From Diaporthe sp. PMI_573 (lineage: Eukaryota > Ascomycota > Sordariomycetes > Diaporthales > Diaporthaceae): a DNA stretch of 64,000 nt. Below, piece by piece: positions 41,826-51,899 of the stretch. The position numbers and the translations under genes are program-made. Position 1 is the stretch's first letter. Each line of letters opens with the position of its first letter. The stretch covers positions 62,001 to 126,000 of the forward strand of contig JAJTUP010000114.1 in the NCBI GenBank assembly GCA_021399435.1. Reading direction: 5' to 3'. A model generated the notes under the pieces. That model was not told where the DNA came from. It made no database searches and worked only from the letters and a program-made list of their open reading frames with translations.

Positions 41826-44648
41826 TACACATCACAACTGCTACTCACATGCAGAGTGTCAGGACTCATCTGGGATTACTATCTTGAAAGTCGCGATAGC
41901 GAAACCCTCCTCACGGTTATGAAATCATTCCTGGGGATGATGAAGACGCAATACAACACCAAGGTCAAGATGATTGAATGTGACGGAGAACTGTTCAGCC
42001 GCAGACGAGCCGTCAGAGAATTTCTCGAGTCAAAACATATCAAGATCGAGCCCTCAGCACCCAACACACAAGCACAAAACGGAGGAGCCGAGCGCTCGGG
42101 GGGTGTGATCAAGGAGAAGATGCGTGCGATGCGAACAAGCTCAAAACTCCCACACTCTCTTTGGCCCGAAATTGGACGAACAACCGTCTATCTCAACAAC
42201 CGAACACCAAATTACGGACTGGACTGGAAGGCACCCTACTACCAATTTCACTCAGCGATTGCCAAACGCTTGGGTATCCCACGACCAGATCCAAGACCAG
42301 ATCAAACTCATCTTCGCGTATTTGGCTGCAAGGCCTACGCGATGACCTCAGACGCACAGCTCAAGAAAAGAAGACGTCAACGTCTCGAGCCACGTGCATG
42401 GATTGGTTACCTTGTTGGATACCGATCATCGAACATCTACCGGATATGGATTCCCTCTACCGGAAAGATTGTCAATACAAGAGACGTGATCTTTAATGAG
42501 CACGAAGTGTTTGATGGGAATTGGGAAGGCTTCAAAGATGAGCTTCTCACCACAGACATTGATCGTCTTGCGGAGTGGACAAGAAAATACGCCCTCCCAG
42601 ACAATGACACAATATCGGAACCGGAAGGAGAAGATCTGATTGAAGAAAGCTCCCCGGCAGAAGATTCCGAACACGACCGCGAATTTGAGGGACTTGATGC
42701 CGATAGCGCCCAGGAGGCAGACGTAGAGACTGCAGAGGATGATCGCTCCGAGGCGGACCGAGAAAACGGCCCCTACACAGAAGCCAAGTTCACCCTGCTA
42801 CCTACTCCTCCTCGATCGCCGCCATCAGCCCTGCTCGCACACACAATTCAAACCCAGTCTGACGAAGAAATGCCGTCTACTGAAGAAAATCAAAAGACAA
42901 GCCCGTGGCAGGCCGCATTCATCGCTGGCACAAAATCTGCCTGGATGGCCAAGTCAGAAGGAAAATACCTGACGAAGGCACAAATTGAAAGACGCTTGCG
43001 TCAGGGGGTGAAGTTGAAAAGAAGCAACCTCCCCGAACCGCCAAGATGGCACAATGACCTGGATAATCATCCACTTGGACCAATATTCAGACAAGCAGAA
43101 GCTGACCATTTGCAGAGTCACATTGACATGAAGTCATGGACCGAAATCCTCAAGAAAGACCGCCGCGCAGCAGGAAAACAAATCCTGGACTGCATGTGGG
43201 TGTATGTCTACAAATTCAACAAGCATGGCGTTCTTCAGAAATGCAAAGCAAGACTCGTGGTCCGCGGAGATCAACAAGCGCGAGGACAAACACAAGAAAC
43301 CTACGCAGCAACTCTCGCGGGACGGTCATTCCGAACACTGATCGCCATTGCCAACAAATTTGATCTCGAGCTGATCCAATACGACGTGGTGAACGCGTTC
43401 GTACATGCTCCGATCGATCAAGATATCTTCATGAGAATGCCACGAGGATACGAAAAGAAAGGCACGATCCTGATGCTGAACAAAGCACTCTACGGGTTGC
43501 GGATTTCACCACTACTTTGGCAAAAGGAGTTCACCAAGACACTCGCCCAGTGTGGTTACAAACAAGTCCCGCACGAACCCTGTTGCTACATCAAGAACGG
43601 CATCCTGGTCTTCTTCTACGTTGACGACATCATCGTTGCGTACCGAAAGAATAGACAAGAACAAGTCGATGAACTCGCCCAACAACTCCAAGTGAAGTAT
43701 AAAATCAGTGGAGGGGACCCGATTCAATGGTTCCTGGGCATGGAGATCCTCAGAGATCGTCCAAACAGACGGATCTGGCTGGCTCAGACCGCATACATTG
43801 AGAAGATTGCCAAACTGGCTAACAAGAAAAATCTCTCCCACACAGTCCCCATGGCAGCCGAAGAGCTGATGCCTCGAATCGACGCCGCCACAGAAGCTGA
43901 AGTCCAGACCTACCAACGAAAGATCGGGTCGCTCCTATTCGCCGCCATTTCCACACGACCAGATATTGCATTTGCCACGTCAAGGCTTGCAAGATTCCTG
44001 ACAAATCCGAGTCGAAAACACCAAGATGCTGCCGACCGCGTGCTGCTGTACCTCGAACGCACCAAAGACCTTGCTCTTTGCTTCAAGGACACCGAAGAGT
44101 TGGTTGTCGCAAGCGATGCTTCATTCGCAGACAACACACTCGATCGGAAAAGTTCCCAGGCATTCGCAATGAAACTGTTTGGAGGCCTGATTGGATGGAG
44201 AGCAAACAAGCAAGACACGGTCACCACATCAACAACGGAGGCAGAGCTTCTAGCTCTTGCTCAAGCAGCAAAAGAAACACTATTTGTGAGCCGGCTCCTC
44301 ACAGAACTTTCAGTGGACCTGGACAACAAGCGAATCAAGATCGAATGTGACAACACACAAACAATCAAACTGGTCAACTCAGAAGTCACAACACTCAAGA
44401 CCAAATTACGACATGTGGACATACACAATCACTGGCTACGGCAGGAATCTCAACGAGGAACAATCCAGGTGGAATACACACCTTCAGCAGAAATGATGGC
44501 AGACGGGTTGACTAAGGCATTACCGGCTGGAAAGTGGAAAGGATTCCTCCACCAGTTGGGCCTAAAAGAAGTGAAAACAAGACATGGAGAGACAACCCTA
44601 CGGGAAGACCCCATAAATAACAGGCTGAAAGCAGTTGAAGGGGAGTAA
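41826..44648 (+). CDS. Copia pol: integrase, reverse transcriptase, RNase H (5' truncated)
   Basis: A long open frame with the integrase core (MIECDGELF with Asp, and QNGGAERSGG with Glu; the first Asp is lost upstream), integrase C-terminal region (VFGCKAYAM, GYLVGYRSSNIYRIW), a Glu/Asp-rich linker, RVT_2 reverse transcriptase (VYKFNKHGVLQKCKARLVVR, DVVNAFVHAPID, LYGLRISPLLWQ, FYVDDIIVA) and RNase H (VASDASFADN, KSSQAFAMKLFG, TSTTEAELLAL, KLRHVDIHNHWLR). No stops or frameshifts are seen. Gag, protease and the 5' LTR are missing; the first part of the frame (41682-41825) is host sequence and hairpin. A polypurine tract and the 3' LTR follow. Confidence 0.85.
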   Translation, partial: YTSQLLLTCRVSGLIWDYYLESRDSETLLTVMKSFLGMMKTQYNTKVKMIECDGELFSRRRAVREFLESKHIKIEPSAPNTQAQNGGAERSGGVIKEKMRAMRTSSKLPHSLWPEIGRTTVYLNNRTPNYGLDWKAPYYQFHSAIAKRLGIPRPDPRPDQTHLRVFGCKAYAMTSDAQLKKRRRQRLEPRAWIGYLVGYRSSNIYRIWIPSTGKIVNTRDVIFNEHEVFDGNWEGFKDELLTTDIDRLAEWTRKYALPDNDTISEPEGEDLIEESSPAEDSEHDREFEGLDADSAQEADVETAEDDRSEADRENGPYTEAKFTLLPTPPRSPPSALLAHTIQTQSDEEMPSTEENQKTSPWQAAFIAGTKSAWMAKSEGKYLTKAQIERRLRQGVKLKRSNLPEPPRWHNDLDNHPLGPIFRQAEADHLQSHIDMKSWTEILKKDRRAAGKQILDCMWVYVYKFNKHGVLQKCKARLVVRGDQQARGQTQETYAATLAGRSFRTLIAIANKFDLELIQYDVVNAFVHAPIDQDIFMRMPRGYEKKGTILMLNKALYGLRISPLLWQKEFTKTLAQCGYKQVPHEPCCYIKNGILVFFYVDDIIVAYRKNRQEQVDELAQQLQVKYKISGGDPIQWFLGMEILRDRPNRRIWLAQTAYIEKIAKLANKKNLSHTVPMAAEELMPRIDAATEAEVQTYQRKIGSLLFAAISTRPDIAFATSRLARFLTNPSRKHQDAADRVLLYLERTKDLALCFKDTEELVVASDASFADNTLDRKSSQAFAMKLFGGLIGWRANKQDTVTTSTTEAELLALAQAAKETLFVSRLLTELSVDLDNKRIKIECDNTQTIKLVNSEVTTLKTKLRHVDIHNHWLRQESQRGTIQVEYTPSAEMMADGLTKALPAGKWKGFLHQLGLKEVKTRHGETTLREDPINNRLKAVEGE

Positions 44649-44685
44649 AACGCAGACTCCCAGTGCCTGGGAGTCTGAGGGGGTG

Positions 44686-44878
44686 TGTCAGATGTGACGG
44701 GTGCTTTGGGTTAGGTGCCTGAGGCATCAATGGTTGAATCATGACAAAACCAGCCCCTTACGGGTGGGGTCCCACCAGAGAACCAAGACAAGACATCATC
44801 ACAATACACACAGTGACCACCCCATCAATTGGGCCATAATTACACGTCCCATATACCTAAAAGGGTGATAATCTGACA
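44686..44878 (+). mobile_element. 3' LTR of the Copia element (193 bp)
   Basis: TGTCAGATGTGACGGGTGC ... GGGTGATAATCTGACA, preceded by the purine tract TCTGAGGGGGTG. Two further LTRs of this family lie in reverse orientation at 55890-56083 and 60305-60497. Confidence 0.85.
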
Positions 44879-46215
44879 CCTGCAGTTGGAAGAGGATAAA
44901 CAGGATTCACTACATGAGCGTAACTAAATCACAGGGCACTAATAGAGTTTTTAATTACGTCAGCAATCCAGGGGAAACTCAAAATGTGTCACAAGGAATG
45001 ATAGCGCGGAGAACCAATTCCGAGACTAGGACTGATAGGGACCAAGGGCAGATTTTAGGTCCCGAGCATCGGAATAGGGATTTGTAAGCTTGGCCGAGGT
45101 TATCTCGGGTTCCTACCGAAGCCCGAGAGCCCGGCCGAGCCCCACAGCCCCTATTGCTATGCACGCATTAAAGGCAGCTCTTGCTGCTCTTTCCCTTTGT
45201 GGAAGATAAGGCAAAATTTACTATATTTACCCAAATCCCAATGTAGCTGTAACGTGACAAAATGAAATCACGGAGGAAGTTGGTTTGGTTAATCCGGAAT
45301 ACACGGATCGGCGCTAGGCCGAACATGACGACGCGGGCGTCGGGCTTCGGGGTCTCTATCCCCCCGAGTCCGAGGTGGGGCGAGCTGCTGGAACTGGCTA
45401 TTCAGGAGGGCTGCCCCTGTAGCGAGTCTGCCTTTGAGGTTGGGGAAAAGGTACTGTAGGTTTCGACAAATCCTGTTCGATTATGTTGCATCTAGTGGAT
45501 GGAAATGATCATACGTGCGAGAAGCTCTTGCTATTCTTTCTATCTAATAGAGGGTCTTTGAGGTCAGTCTTATAGATAAAGACAATGATGATCATTGATG
45601 ACCTCGGATGACCTCGGACAGCCGAGAGGCTCCGGATCCTACGGAGTCTTTGGCTTCAGCTAGCTATAGATAAAATCAAGGAAAAGCTAGGCCTAGCGCT
45701 TATCTGATGATGAGCCGGTGACGAGGCAAGTGGCGATGGACGCCTGTGATGACAGAAGGAAAGCTTCACTTCCGTCACAACCGCAGAAATCCGATAACCC
45801 GATATCCTGATACATGTGACAGATTATACTAAGTCTCTGTAACGCTTCGCTTCCCGGAGCCGGTGGACTTCCCTCATCTGCCCAGCTACGACTTGGAGCA
45901 CAAGCTTACAGACGAGGTGAAAGACACAATGTTAAGTTATGCATTATAATTGGTGAATTGAGATCAATTTGCGGTTGGCTTACCGACCACATTTATCGAA
46001 GTGAGTGTGCTGCTCCCTCTACTCCAAAGGATGACGAATGACAACCTTTCCGAAGCCTCGTCCATGTGCCGCAACATTGGCTATTTCTTGCATTGCCAAG
46101 TAGAAGACTGGCGGACTTCGGGGTCCGGATCCAGACTAGGCAGACGGACCTCGGCATGCCCGTCGTTGTTGGTCGGTAGTTTAGGTCAAAAGGAAAGTCC
46201 GCCATCTCGAGATTG
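44879..46215. other. No recognisable gene
   Basis: Contains short frames only. Around 45600-45650 there are local inverted words (CCTCGGACAGCCGAGAGG, CTCCGGATCCTACGGAG). The last 200 bp may be the 3' end of the Crypton element. Confidence 0.35.
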
Positions 46216-46220
46216 AAGGT

Positions 46221-48329
46221 TCACCGACCGTATGAAACCCTAGCTAGGGCTGTAACGACGGGCGTACCTGGTGCCAGAGGCTCTGCGGCCGGGGCCGGGG
46301 CCGGGGCCGTATTGAGATTCAAGGTAGGAGCTGTCGCCGGCGCCGGCGCCACTGCTGGCCCGGCTGCGAAGTAGCCGGTAAAGGTGATAGGGACCTTGCC
46401 CTGGAGGAGGGCATCGAGGCCGCCCTGAATCCCCTCTAGCCGGGCCTCTAGCCGGATGGCGAGCCGCTGGCTATTCTGTAAGAGGGCCTCGCGCGTGCTC
46501 TCTAAGACGCCGCTTAGCTCCGGCAGCGCGCGTTGTACGAGCAGGCTTAACGGCTCCGTAGCCCCTACCGCGTCGGACCGCACGGCGACGGCGAACTCGT
46601 CCCACTCGGGCCCGTTAAAAGGGGCGTAGGCGAAGAAGGGTAGCGACGGGTAGCGGGGCTGTAAGACAGCCAGGTCCTGTAAGAGTACTATACGCAGGCG
46701 CCGCATCAGCTTAAGGAAGCCATCGGCGGCTAGGTCGTCGTCGTCGAGGCCGCCTTCTGCCCAGCATTGCCGGCGCGCGCGTGCCTCAAAGCGGGGCTCC
46801 CACTCCTCGATCCACGGCCAGAGCTGCTTTTGTAAGACGTACGGGGGTTCGTGGGCCGCACGCGCGAGGAAGTAGTCCCCCGGGGACGCCGAGAAGCCAG
46901 CGACGATACGCATGAACTGGCGCGGTAGGTGCGTAAGATAGGCCTGGCAGAGCACGCTCTGGTTCCAGCGGCCGGCCTGCGAGATCTGGGCGAGCGACGT
47001 GCCGTGGGTCTCCGCGTCCTGGGCGCCTACCCTGCGCGGGAGGTGTGTCTTCGACGCGATAAGGCCGGCAGCGCCGAAGATACGCCAGGTCTCTTGTAGC
47101 TGCGTCGGGTACGAGAGCTCCTGCTCGCGGTCCCGTCCGACGAGGACCTTGATCCGATACCAGTCCTGACGGCGCCGGAAGGACGGGGGCGGCTCGCCGG
47201 CGACGTGCCAGCGCCAGAAGAAGAGCTGTGCTAGGGCCCCCTGCGTACAGAATAAGGGATCCTTATGCCGGAGGGCGCCCATAAACTGCTTCCTCGCCGT
47301 CTTATTTAGCTTGCCGTCTCGTAAAAGGCTGACGAGGCAGCCACAGGGGGTCGGGCCTTCCGAAGGCGGATAGTCGAGTAGGGATAGGTCTGCAAGCTCC
47401 ATCTTACGGCGGTTCTCCCCTCGTAAGAGGTAGTAGTGGCCGAAGAGGAGGTCGACTCGCGTACGGAGATTTTGCGGCGTATACGCGGCACCGCTGAGAA
47501 GGAGATCCTGGATCCGGAGCCATTCATCGGGGGAATAGCCGGCCTGGATCCCGTCGGCTCCGCGGTCTTTAAACGAGGCACGGTCGTGCTTCCCCCGCTG
47601 CCGGCCCCGTTGCTCAAGGAAGCCTCGTACGGCGGCGCCCCGGGGGTTCTCCGTATTCGAGTTGCCGTGGGCCACCTGGAGCCGCCAGAGCTCGATAACG
47701 GCCGCGATATAGGCGTCGATAGTGCCCCTCATAAGCAGGGGTCCCTCGGTAAGGTCTACTGCAGCCGGCGCAAGGGCCGTGGGTGGCATGTAGCCCTCGC
47801 GGTCGTCCGCGAGCAGCTCGGCGGCCTCGGCCAGGGGAACCTCCAGGGCTTCGGCTAGGCTTTCGGCCTCTGCCAGGGCCGCGGCCTCGAGCTGCTCCTG
47901 TTCGAGCTGTTGCCGTAGCTGTACGGCCTCGCCTTTGCCCTTACCCCTACTCCGCGCCCGTGGCTTCTTCCGCGGCAGCGCTACGCGTCGTGAGAGAATA
48001 TCCTCTTTGAGCCACGCCGCCAGCTTGTCCGGCGTTACGAGCTCGCCGTCGGGCCAGCTATAGAGCGAGCCGTCTGCTGCAGCCCGGGGTGTATGGCACC
48101 AGGCCTATAGGTATTCGTCTGTTAGCCGCCTAGGGGGCCCTACTTAAAAAGGGGCGGAAGGGGGGGGGAAGGGGGGGCCGGCCGGGGGACGCGCCTTCCA
48201 CTCCCGCTGCTTCGCCGCGTAACTCCGCGCCGTGTTCGCCGGCTGTTCGTCCTTCTTCGCCTGGAGGCCCGCCCTCCGGGCGGCACGGGCGCGCTCGTCC
48301 GCGGCCGTGTACGAGTCGTCGGCGGCCAT
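46221..48329 (-). CDS. Crypton-type tyrosine recombinase (Ndc10/CBF3-like), apparently intact
   Basis: Exon 1 48329-48195 (MAADDSYTAADERARAARRA, ending ARSYAAKQREWK) and exon 2 48104-46221 (AWCHTPRAAADGSLYSW onward) join in phase 0 across a 90-bp intron, giving 672 aa. The motif R.Y..KQREWK-AWC is the usual Crypton N-terminus. The catalytic region shows the tyrosine-recombinase order: Arg273 in YYLLRGENRR, HLPRR with His399 and Arg402/403, GRW (Trp425 in the H/W position), and Tyr434 in CQAYLTHLPR. The C-terminus is an Ala/Pro repeat tail (PAPATAPTLNLN). The intron donor is GC rather than GT if this junction is right. The gene is far more GC-rich than its neighbours. It would excise and integrate the element; the element ends were not found. 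Confidence 0.8.
48105..48194 (-). other. Probable GC-AG intron of the Crypton gene
   Basis: Begins GCGCGTCCCC and ends ACCTATAG. It contains long C/G homopolymer runs. Splicing here joins EWK to AWC in frame; without it the frame meets the TAG at its 3' end. Confidence 0.55.
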
Positions 48330-48517
48330 CTCGGTCGATCGGGGCCTTCTACGTGGTGTTTTTCTGGGCTGGGTAGGCTGGAGACCTTGATAAGTCGAGG
48401 GGGACTTATCAAATGCACTTATCAGGCGTCGCGCATACGATTTCACGGGCTGCGTTTTTGCGGGGGATAAGTCGTCACGTGGTCTAAGCGAATTACGACG
48501 TAATTGCGGGCACCATC

Positions 48518-49201
48518 GATAAGCAAACGTACGATATACATTGGATCGCCGATGCCCTCCGGCCTGATACAACAGGTCCAAACTCGAAACTTCCGCCTAG
48601 CGTCTTTGCACGCGTACAAGAATATTTGCAGAAACAGCTGGAAAATGACGACGAGTATCACCGTGCCCTCTCCGAATTCACACACTTCCGAATGCGTACA
48701 GGCGGCCCAGACGGCTTATTCAATAAGCACAGCGCTGTATACGACGATGGTTTCAGGCCAGCAATGGCGTGGCAGTGCCTCCTTAACCAGGGCTCGATTC
48801 TGGCTAGAGTAGCTGTGAAGGTAATGAACACGCTTGCAAACTCCGTACCTTCAGAACGAAGTTTCTCTGCTATCAGGTTCATACACACGAAAGCTCGAAA
48901 TCGCCTTACGCCCATGCACGCGGACATGCAGGCCTTCATTTTTATGAATGATCGCGTATTAGATCGCCTTAAGGATCAGAAGTACGCGCATAAAAAGCGC
49001 TGGGCGGATCTTGAGGAGAAGGACTGGCTGGAACTTGAAGATTCGTACCTCGAGTTGTTTGTGAATGCGCAGGGCAAGAAGGTCTGGATGGATGGTGTGA
49101 TGGCCTCTGCCAATGGAGATTTCGAGTGGGAAGGTGTCTTACAGTCGACAGGTGATATATTGGGGGTTGGTACTGAAGTGGAATCAGTGGTTGGAGACTA
49201 G
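48518..49201 (+). pseudogene. hAT transposase, C-terminal part with dimerisation domain
   Basis: In-frame 227 codons: DKQTYDIHWIADALRPDTTG, EFTHFRMRTGGPDGLF, then WQCLLNQGSILARVAVKVMN and the dimerisation block TLANSVPSERSFSAIRFIHT, KARNRLTPMHADMQAFIFMN, and an acidic C-terminus (EEKDWLELEDSYLELF). No lesions are seen except the missing N-terminal half, which is found at 33010-34643. The shared 78 codons are identical in both copies as far as I can read them. It is inactive on its own. Confidence 0.8.
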
Positions 49202-49369
49202 AGTGACAGGAGACCAGGACCGTATGAATGCTCGTACTCAACTATTGCCTAAAAAGGAAGGAGGAAATTTGTATGGTACAATTTTGTACGTACAGAAAAG
49301 TTGTACGTACGTACAGCTACCCAAAATACAGTACGTACGTACGTACGTGTACAGAAAAATGCATCACTA
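48518..49369 (+). mobile_element. 3' half of a hAT transposon
   Basis: Starts abruptly within the transposase gene and ends ...GAAAAATGCATCACTA at 49369, whose reverse complement TAGTGATG matches the tip of the 5' half at 34828. Subterminal GTACGTAC repeats lie at 49287-49350. The following 8 bp are GTCGTGGT. The first 234 bp repeat 33010-33243 in inverted orientation. Confidence 0.75.
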
Positions 49370-49377
49370 GTCGTGGT

Positions 49378-49800
49378 GTTGTAGATGGCATCGGGTAGCT
49401 CGGACCCGGGGAGGCGAGCAGCTGCAGCCGGCAAACTGTCGGCACACATATTTTGTTGGCTTGGTTGCGTTTCCGGTTTTCAATGCAGTCGGCTTGTAAG
49501 TGGCCTGATGATTACGACATCGTGACGTAGCCAAGTAGTGTTTCGACACCTCGACGGACCAACTTCTGCGCCTGGCCCCTGCGAGGATGTCGCGCCAGAT
49601 GATTGGCTTCCTCTTGACTGCCGGTTGGGGCAGTGGTAGGTGTGGTGTTCAGACGGGGGATTTAAAGACGGCAACATTGCTGTGGCGTCCCAATGTTCGT
49701 GCGGACATCACACACCTGAGCTCCAACGCGAGCGGTGCACATCGCAGCCCAATATGTCCACTAACAGGTACAGTATTTGAACTTGGCCATTCTCCATCCT
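49378..49800. other. No clear gene
   Basis: Interval between the hAT end and the relic at 49804; no motif recognised. Confidence 0.3.
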
Positions 49801-49803
49801 TAG

Positions 49804-50106
49804 ACTGACACGAGAACGACCGAATCTCATAGTCCTACCAGATCTATAAGCCCAAAGCGAAATGCGGAAGACCTCGAAGCCTTGATGAAGGGAGTGCGAG
49901 ACAAGTTCAAGATGTAGGTGCGACTCGACAATCGTTGCTTGTAGAATCATAGCTGCTAATTTACATAGCCAGAGAGACGCCTTAGAGAAGTCTCTCCTAC
50001 TGATCGCCAAGGGTATTGCGACCGTCGAGGAAGTGCAAGGCCACTTGGATCGCAACAATAGATGGCTAAGGGCAATTATTGAGACCATTGATGCCGATTC
50101 CGTCTG
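49804..50106 (+). pseudogene. 3' exons of an unrecognised coiled-coil gene
   Basis: Exon 49804-49913 (PKRNAEDLEALMKGVRDKFK) and exon 49969-50106 (QRDALEKSLLLIAKGIATVE, then HLDRNNRWLRAIIETIDA, stop TGA) join in frame across a 55-bp intron (GTAGGT...CTAAT...ACATAG). An acceptor-like CCTTAG precedes the first exon, but no upstream exon is convincing. The product is short, charged and helical. It may be the tail of a gene cut by rearrangement. Confidence 0.4.
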
Positions 50107-50500
50107 AAACCGACAACCACGTACTAGCGGGATGGCGCAACCCAATATTTGTGTCTTCGATGCCGGCACTTCAGACGCAGGCTCGCTCTCGATAAAATTT
50201 CCATCTGAACAGTCGTGGGCTCAGGCTGCGGGCGTACTACATAGGGCACCAGCACTAGCGCCGCCGACGCAGACGACATCGCCAGTCACCAGTCCACTGT
50301 CTAAGGAGTCACTCCCAAGACACCGCACTCTAAGCGGCGGGCTTCTATTTACGCTCCCCGTGCCTAAGCCTAGAACCGGCCTTTAGGAATCATCTTGGCT
50401 GATCGATTCTGGGGCAGATTGAGTCTGTGGCTGATCGGAACTGTGGCTCAACGATGAGCTGGCTTAGATTTGGAACTGGCTTATTTTGAGCTGGCTCCGA
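50107..50500. other. Short unassigned frame
   Basis: An 84-codon plus-strand frame from ATG 50132 (MAQPNICVFDAGTSDAGSL) has Pro/Ser-rich composition and no domain. It is not confidently a gene. Confidence 0.2.
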
Positions 50501-50505
50501 ATTTG

Positions 50506-50607
50506 TCCCAACTCTAAATCTATCTCAGCTCTGAATTTGTCTCAGCTTTAAATCTGTCCCAACTCTAAATCTACCTCAGCTCTGAATCTGTCTCAGCTCT
50601 AAATCTA
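50506..50607. repeat. 17-bp satellite, six copies
   Basis: Six contiguous units of the form TCTCAGCTCTGAATCTG / TCCCAACTCTAAATCTA. Related words continue upstream (GAGCTGGCTTAGATTTGGAA). No spacers, so not a CRISPR array. Confidence 0.85.
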
Positions 50608-50689
50608 TCCCTACCAGCCACAGTTGAATTGATCAGCCACAGTTGAATGGATGTGTTGGCTTCTGGAACTGAAGCCAACTGTGAGACTG

Positions 50690-51272
50690 ATACAGTTACT
50701 TCTGTACTGGCGCAGCTTCAGGAAGATCTCCCCGTCAGAGAAATTTACAGTCCGCGAGTATTCTTCGGACAAGCTCATCCTAAGATCGGGACTGGCATCT
50801 GCAATGATTTTAACCCCGAAACTAGTATTTGAAAACGTAAATGCATACCTTCAAGGTACAGGTCAATGGTCCACCACCAGTCTCTGCGTGGAAGCATTTT
50901 CTTAGCCGCCTCTACTCGATGCAGCCCTTGGAGACACTCGATAGAAACCCCGTCTGGGAAAATCAGCTCGCAGGGCAGCTTCTTGTGGCCGGCCAGAATT
51001 GAAGCCCCAATTGCGCCGGGGGTTGTGTGGATAGCGAGATCCAAATTCGCTTGGCTGATTATTGCGGGTATGTGATTCTTTGGCTCGAGCCGCAAACATC
51101 CCTCGTGTGCAAATAGGTCCCTCAGTTTTACTACCACCTTCTCATTAGCTTCCCGGGGACAAAGATCCCCGAAATGCAGATTTGCGAAGCGGACGCAGAC
51201 TGTGGCCCTGAAACAATTGCCCCGGTCTTGATAAAGCTGATTCTCAACTATCGAAGCGTGGTACTGTGCCAT
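50690..51272 (-). pseudogene. DUF3723 gene, N-terminal part only
   Basis: ATG at 51272 (MAQYHASIVENQLYQDRG). The conserved DUF3723 start is clear: FGDLCPREANEKVVVKLRD, HEGCLRLEPKNHIPAIIS, CELIFPDGVSIECLQGLHRV, WWWTIDLYLE. A 50-bp intron (50848-50799, GTATGC...TTGCAG) restores the frame to MSLSEEYSRTV, FSDGEIFLKLRQYR, again as in the family. Similarity ends near 50690 at a small 9-bp hairpin (50655-50679). The function of DUF3723 is unknown; the family is a recurrent accessory gene in giant Starship transposons of Pezizomycotina. It sits 0.7 kb from a NACHT relic in divergent orientation. Confidence 0.7.
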
Positions 51273-51279
51273 GACGAAC

Positions 51280-51890
51280 GACGATGTATAGATACAGGTA
51301 ATGAGGGGCGGAAATTACAGATCACGGGAATTAAGCAGTGGCTGTCTGGTTTTGAAGCTGGCCGTGTCTTAACCCCTGGACTCGAGGGATAAGAAAGATA
51401 TAGCTTCTTAGCCCAGGGTAGTGGGTCTATTCTTGGGCTCTCAACTTGTGCTCCTAAAATAGCCACCTCCTACAACAGCTTCTTGGGATTAGCATTTTCC
51501 CTCCATTGAATCCCTCGGCGGGCATGAGCAACAAGGAGAAAAGTGCGCCTTTGCTTTTAAAAGAAACGCTATGCATATGGTTCACAGCCTCAATTGTACC
51601 ACGGATATGGATTTCGCACGGGCTGAGTTAATAATATGAGCTAATTCCTCTTCAAGAGAAAGCGGATGCATGCCTGTCCTGCCCCTGTATTGATATTTTG
51701 GGTTTTGTACCAAATCAAGCAACCTGCAATATGGCTAAGACTTTGAAGGGCTCCTGGTAACGCAGATTTGAAGTAAGTCGGTTGTTTAAAATCGACAGTC
51801 CTATAATCAGCGCGCGCAGACACGTCGACTTAGTCTGAATAAAGCCTAACCTGGTTAGAATGCAAGTCCTTCCAGGCACCCACTGATGCC
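51280..51890. other. Intergenic between DUF3723 and NACHT relics
   Basis: No gene is seen. This would contain the divergent promoters of the two flanking genes. Confidence 0.3.
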
Positions 51891-51899
51891 GTTCTTCAG

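Noticed and set aside
46221..48329. Starship captain (DUF3435) assignment
   Set aside because: The motifs (EWK-AWC start, GRW, Ndc10-like middle) fit Crypton recombinases better; no DUF3435 signature is seen.
48443..48685. Minus-strand frame identical to a plus-strand frame at 33076
   Set aside because: It reflects the 234-bp inverted duplication of hAT sequence, read antisense; not a duplicated gene.
50506..50607. CRISPR array
   Set aside because: Units are contiguous with no spacers and the genome is eukaryotic.
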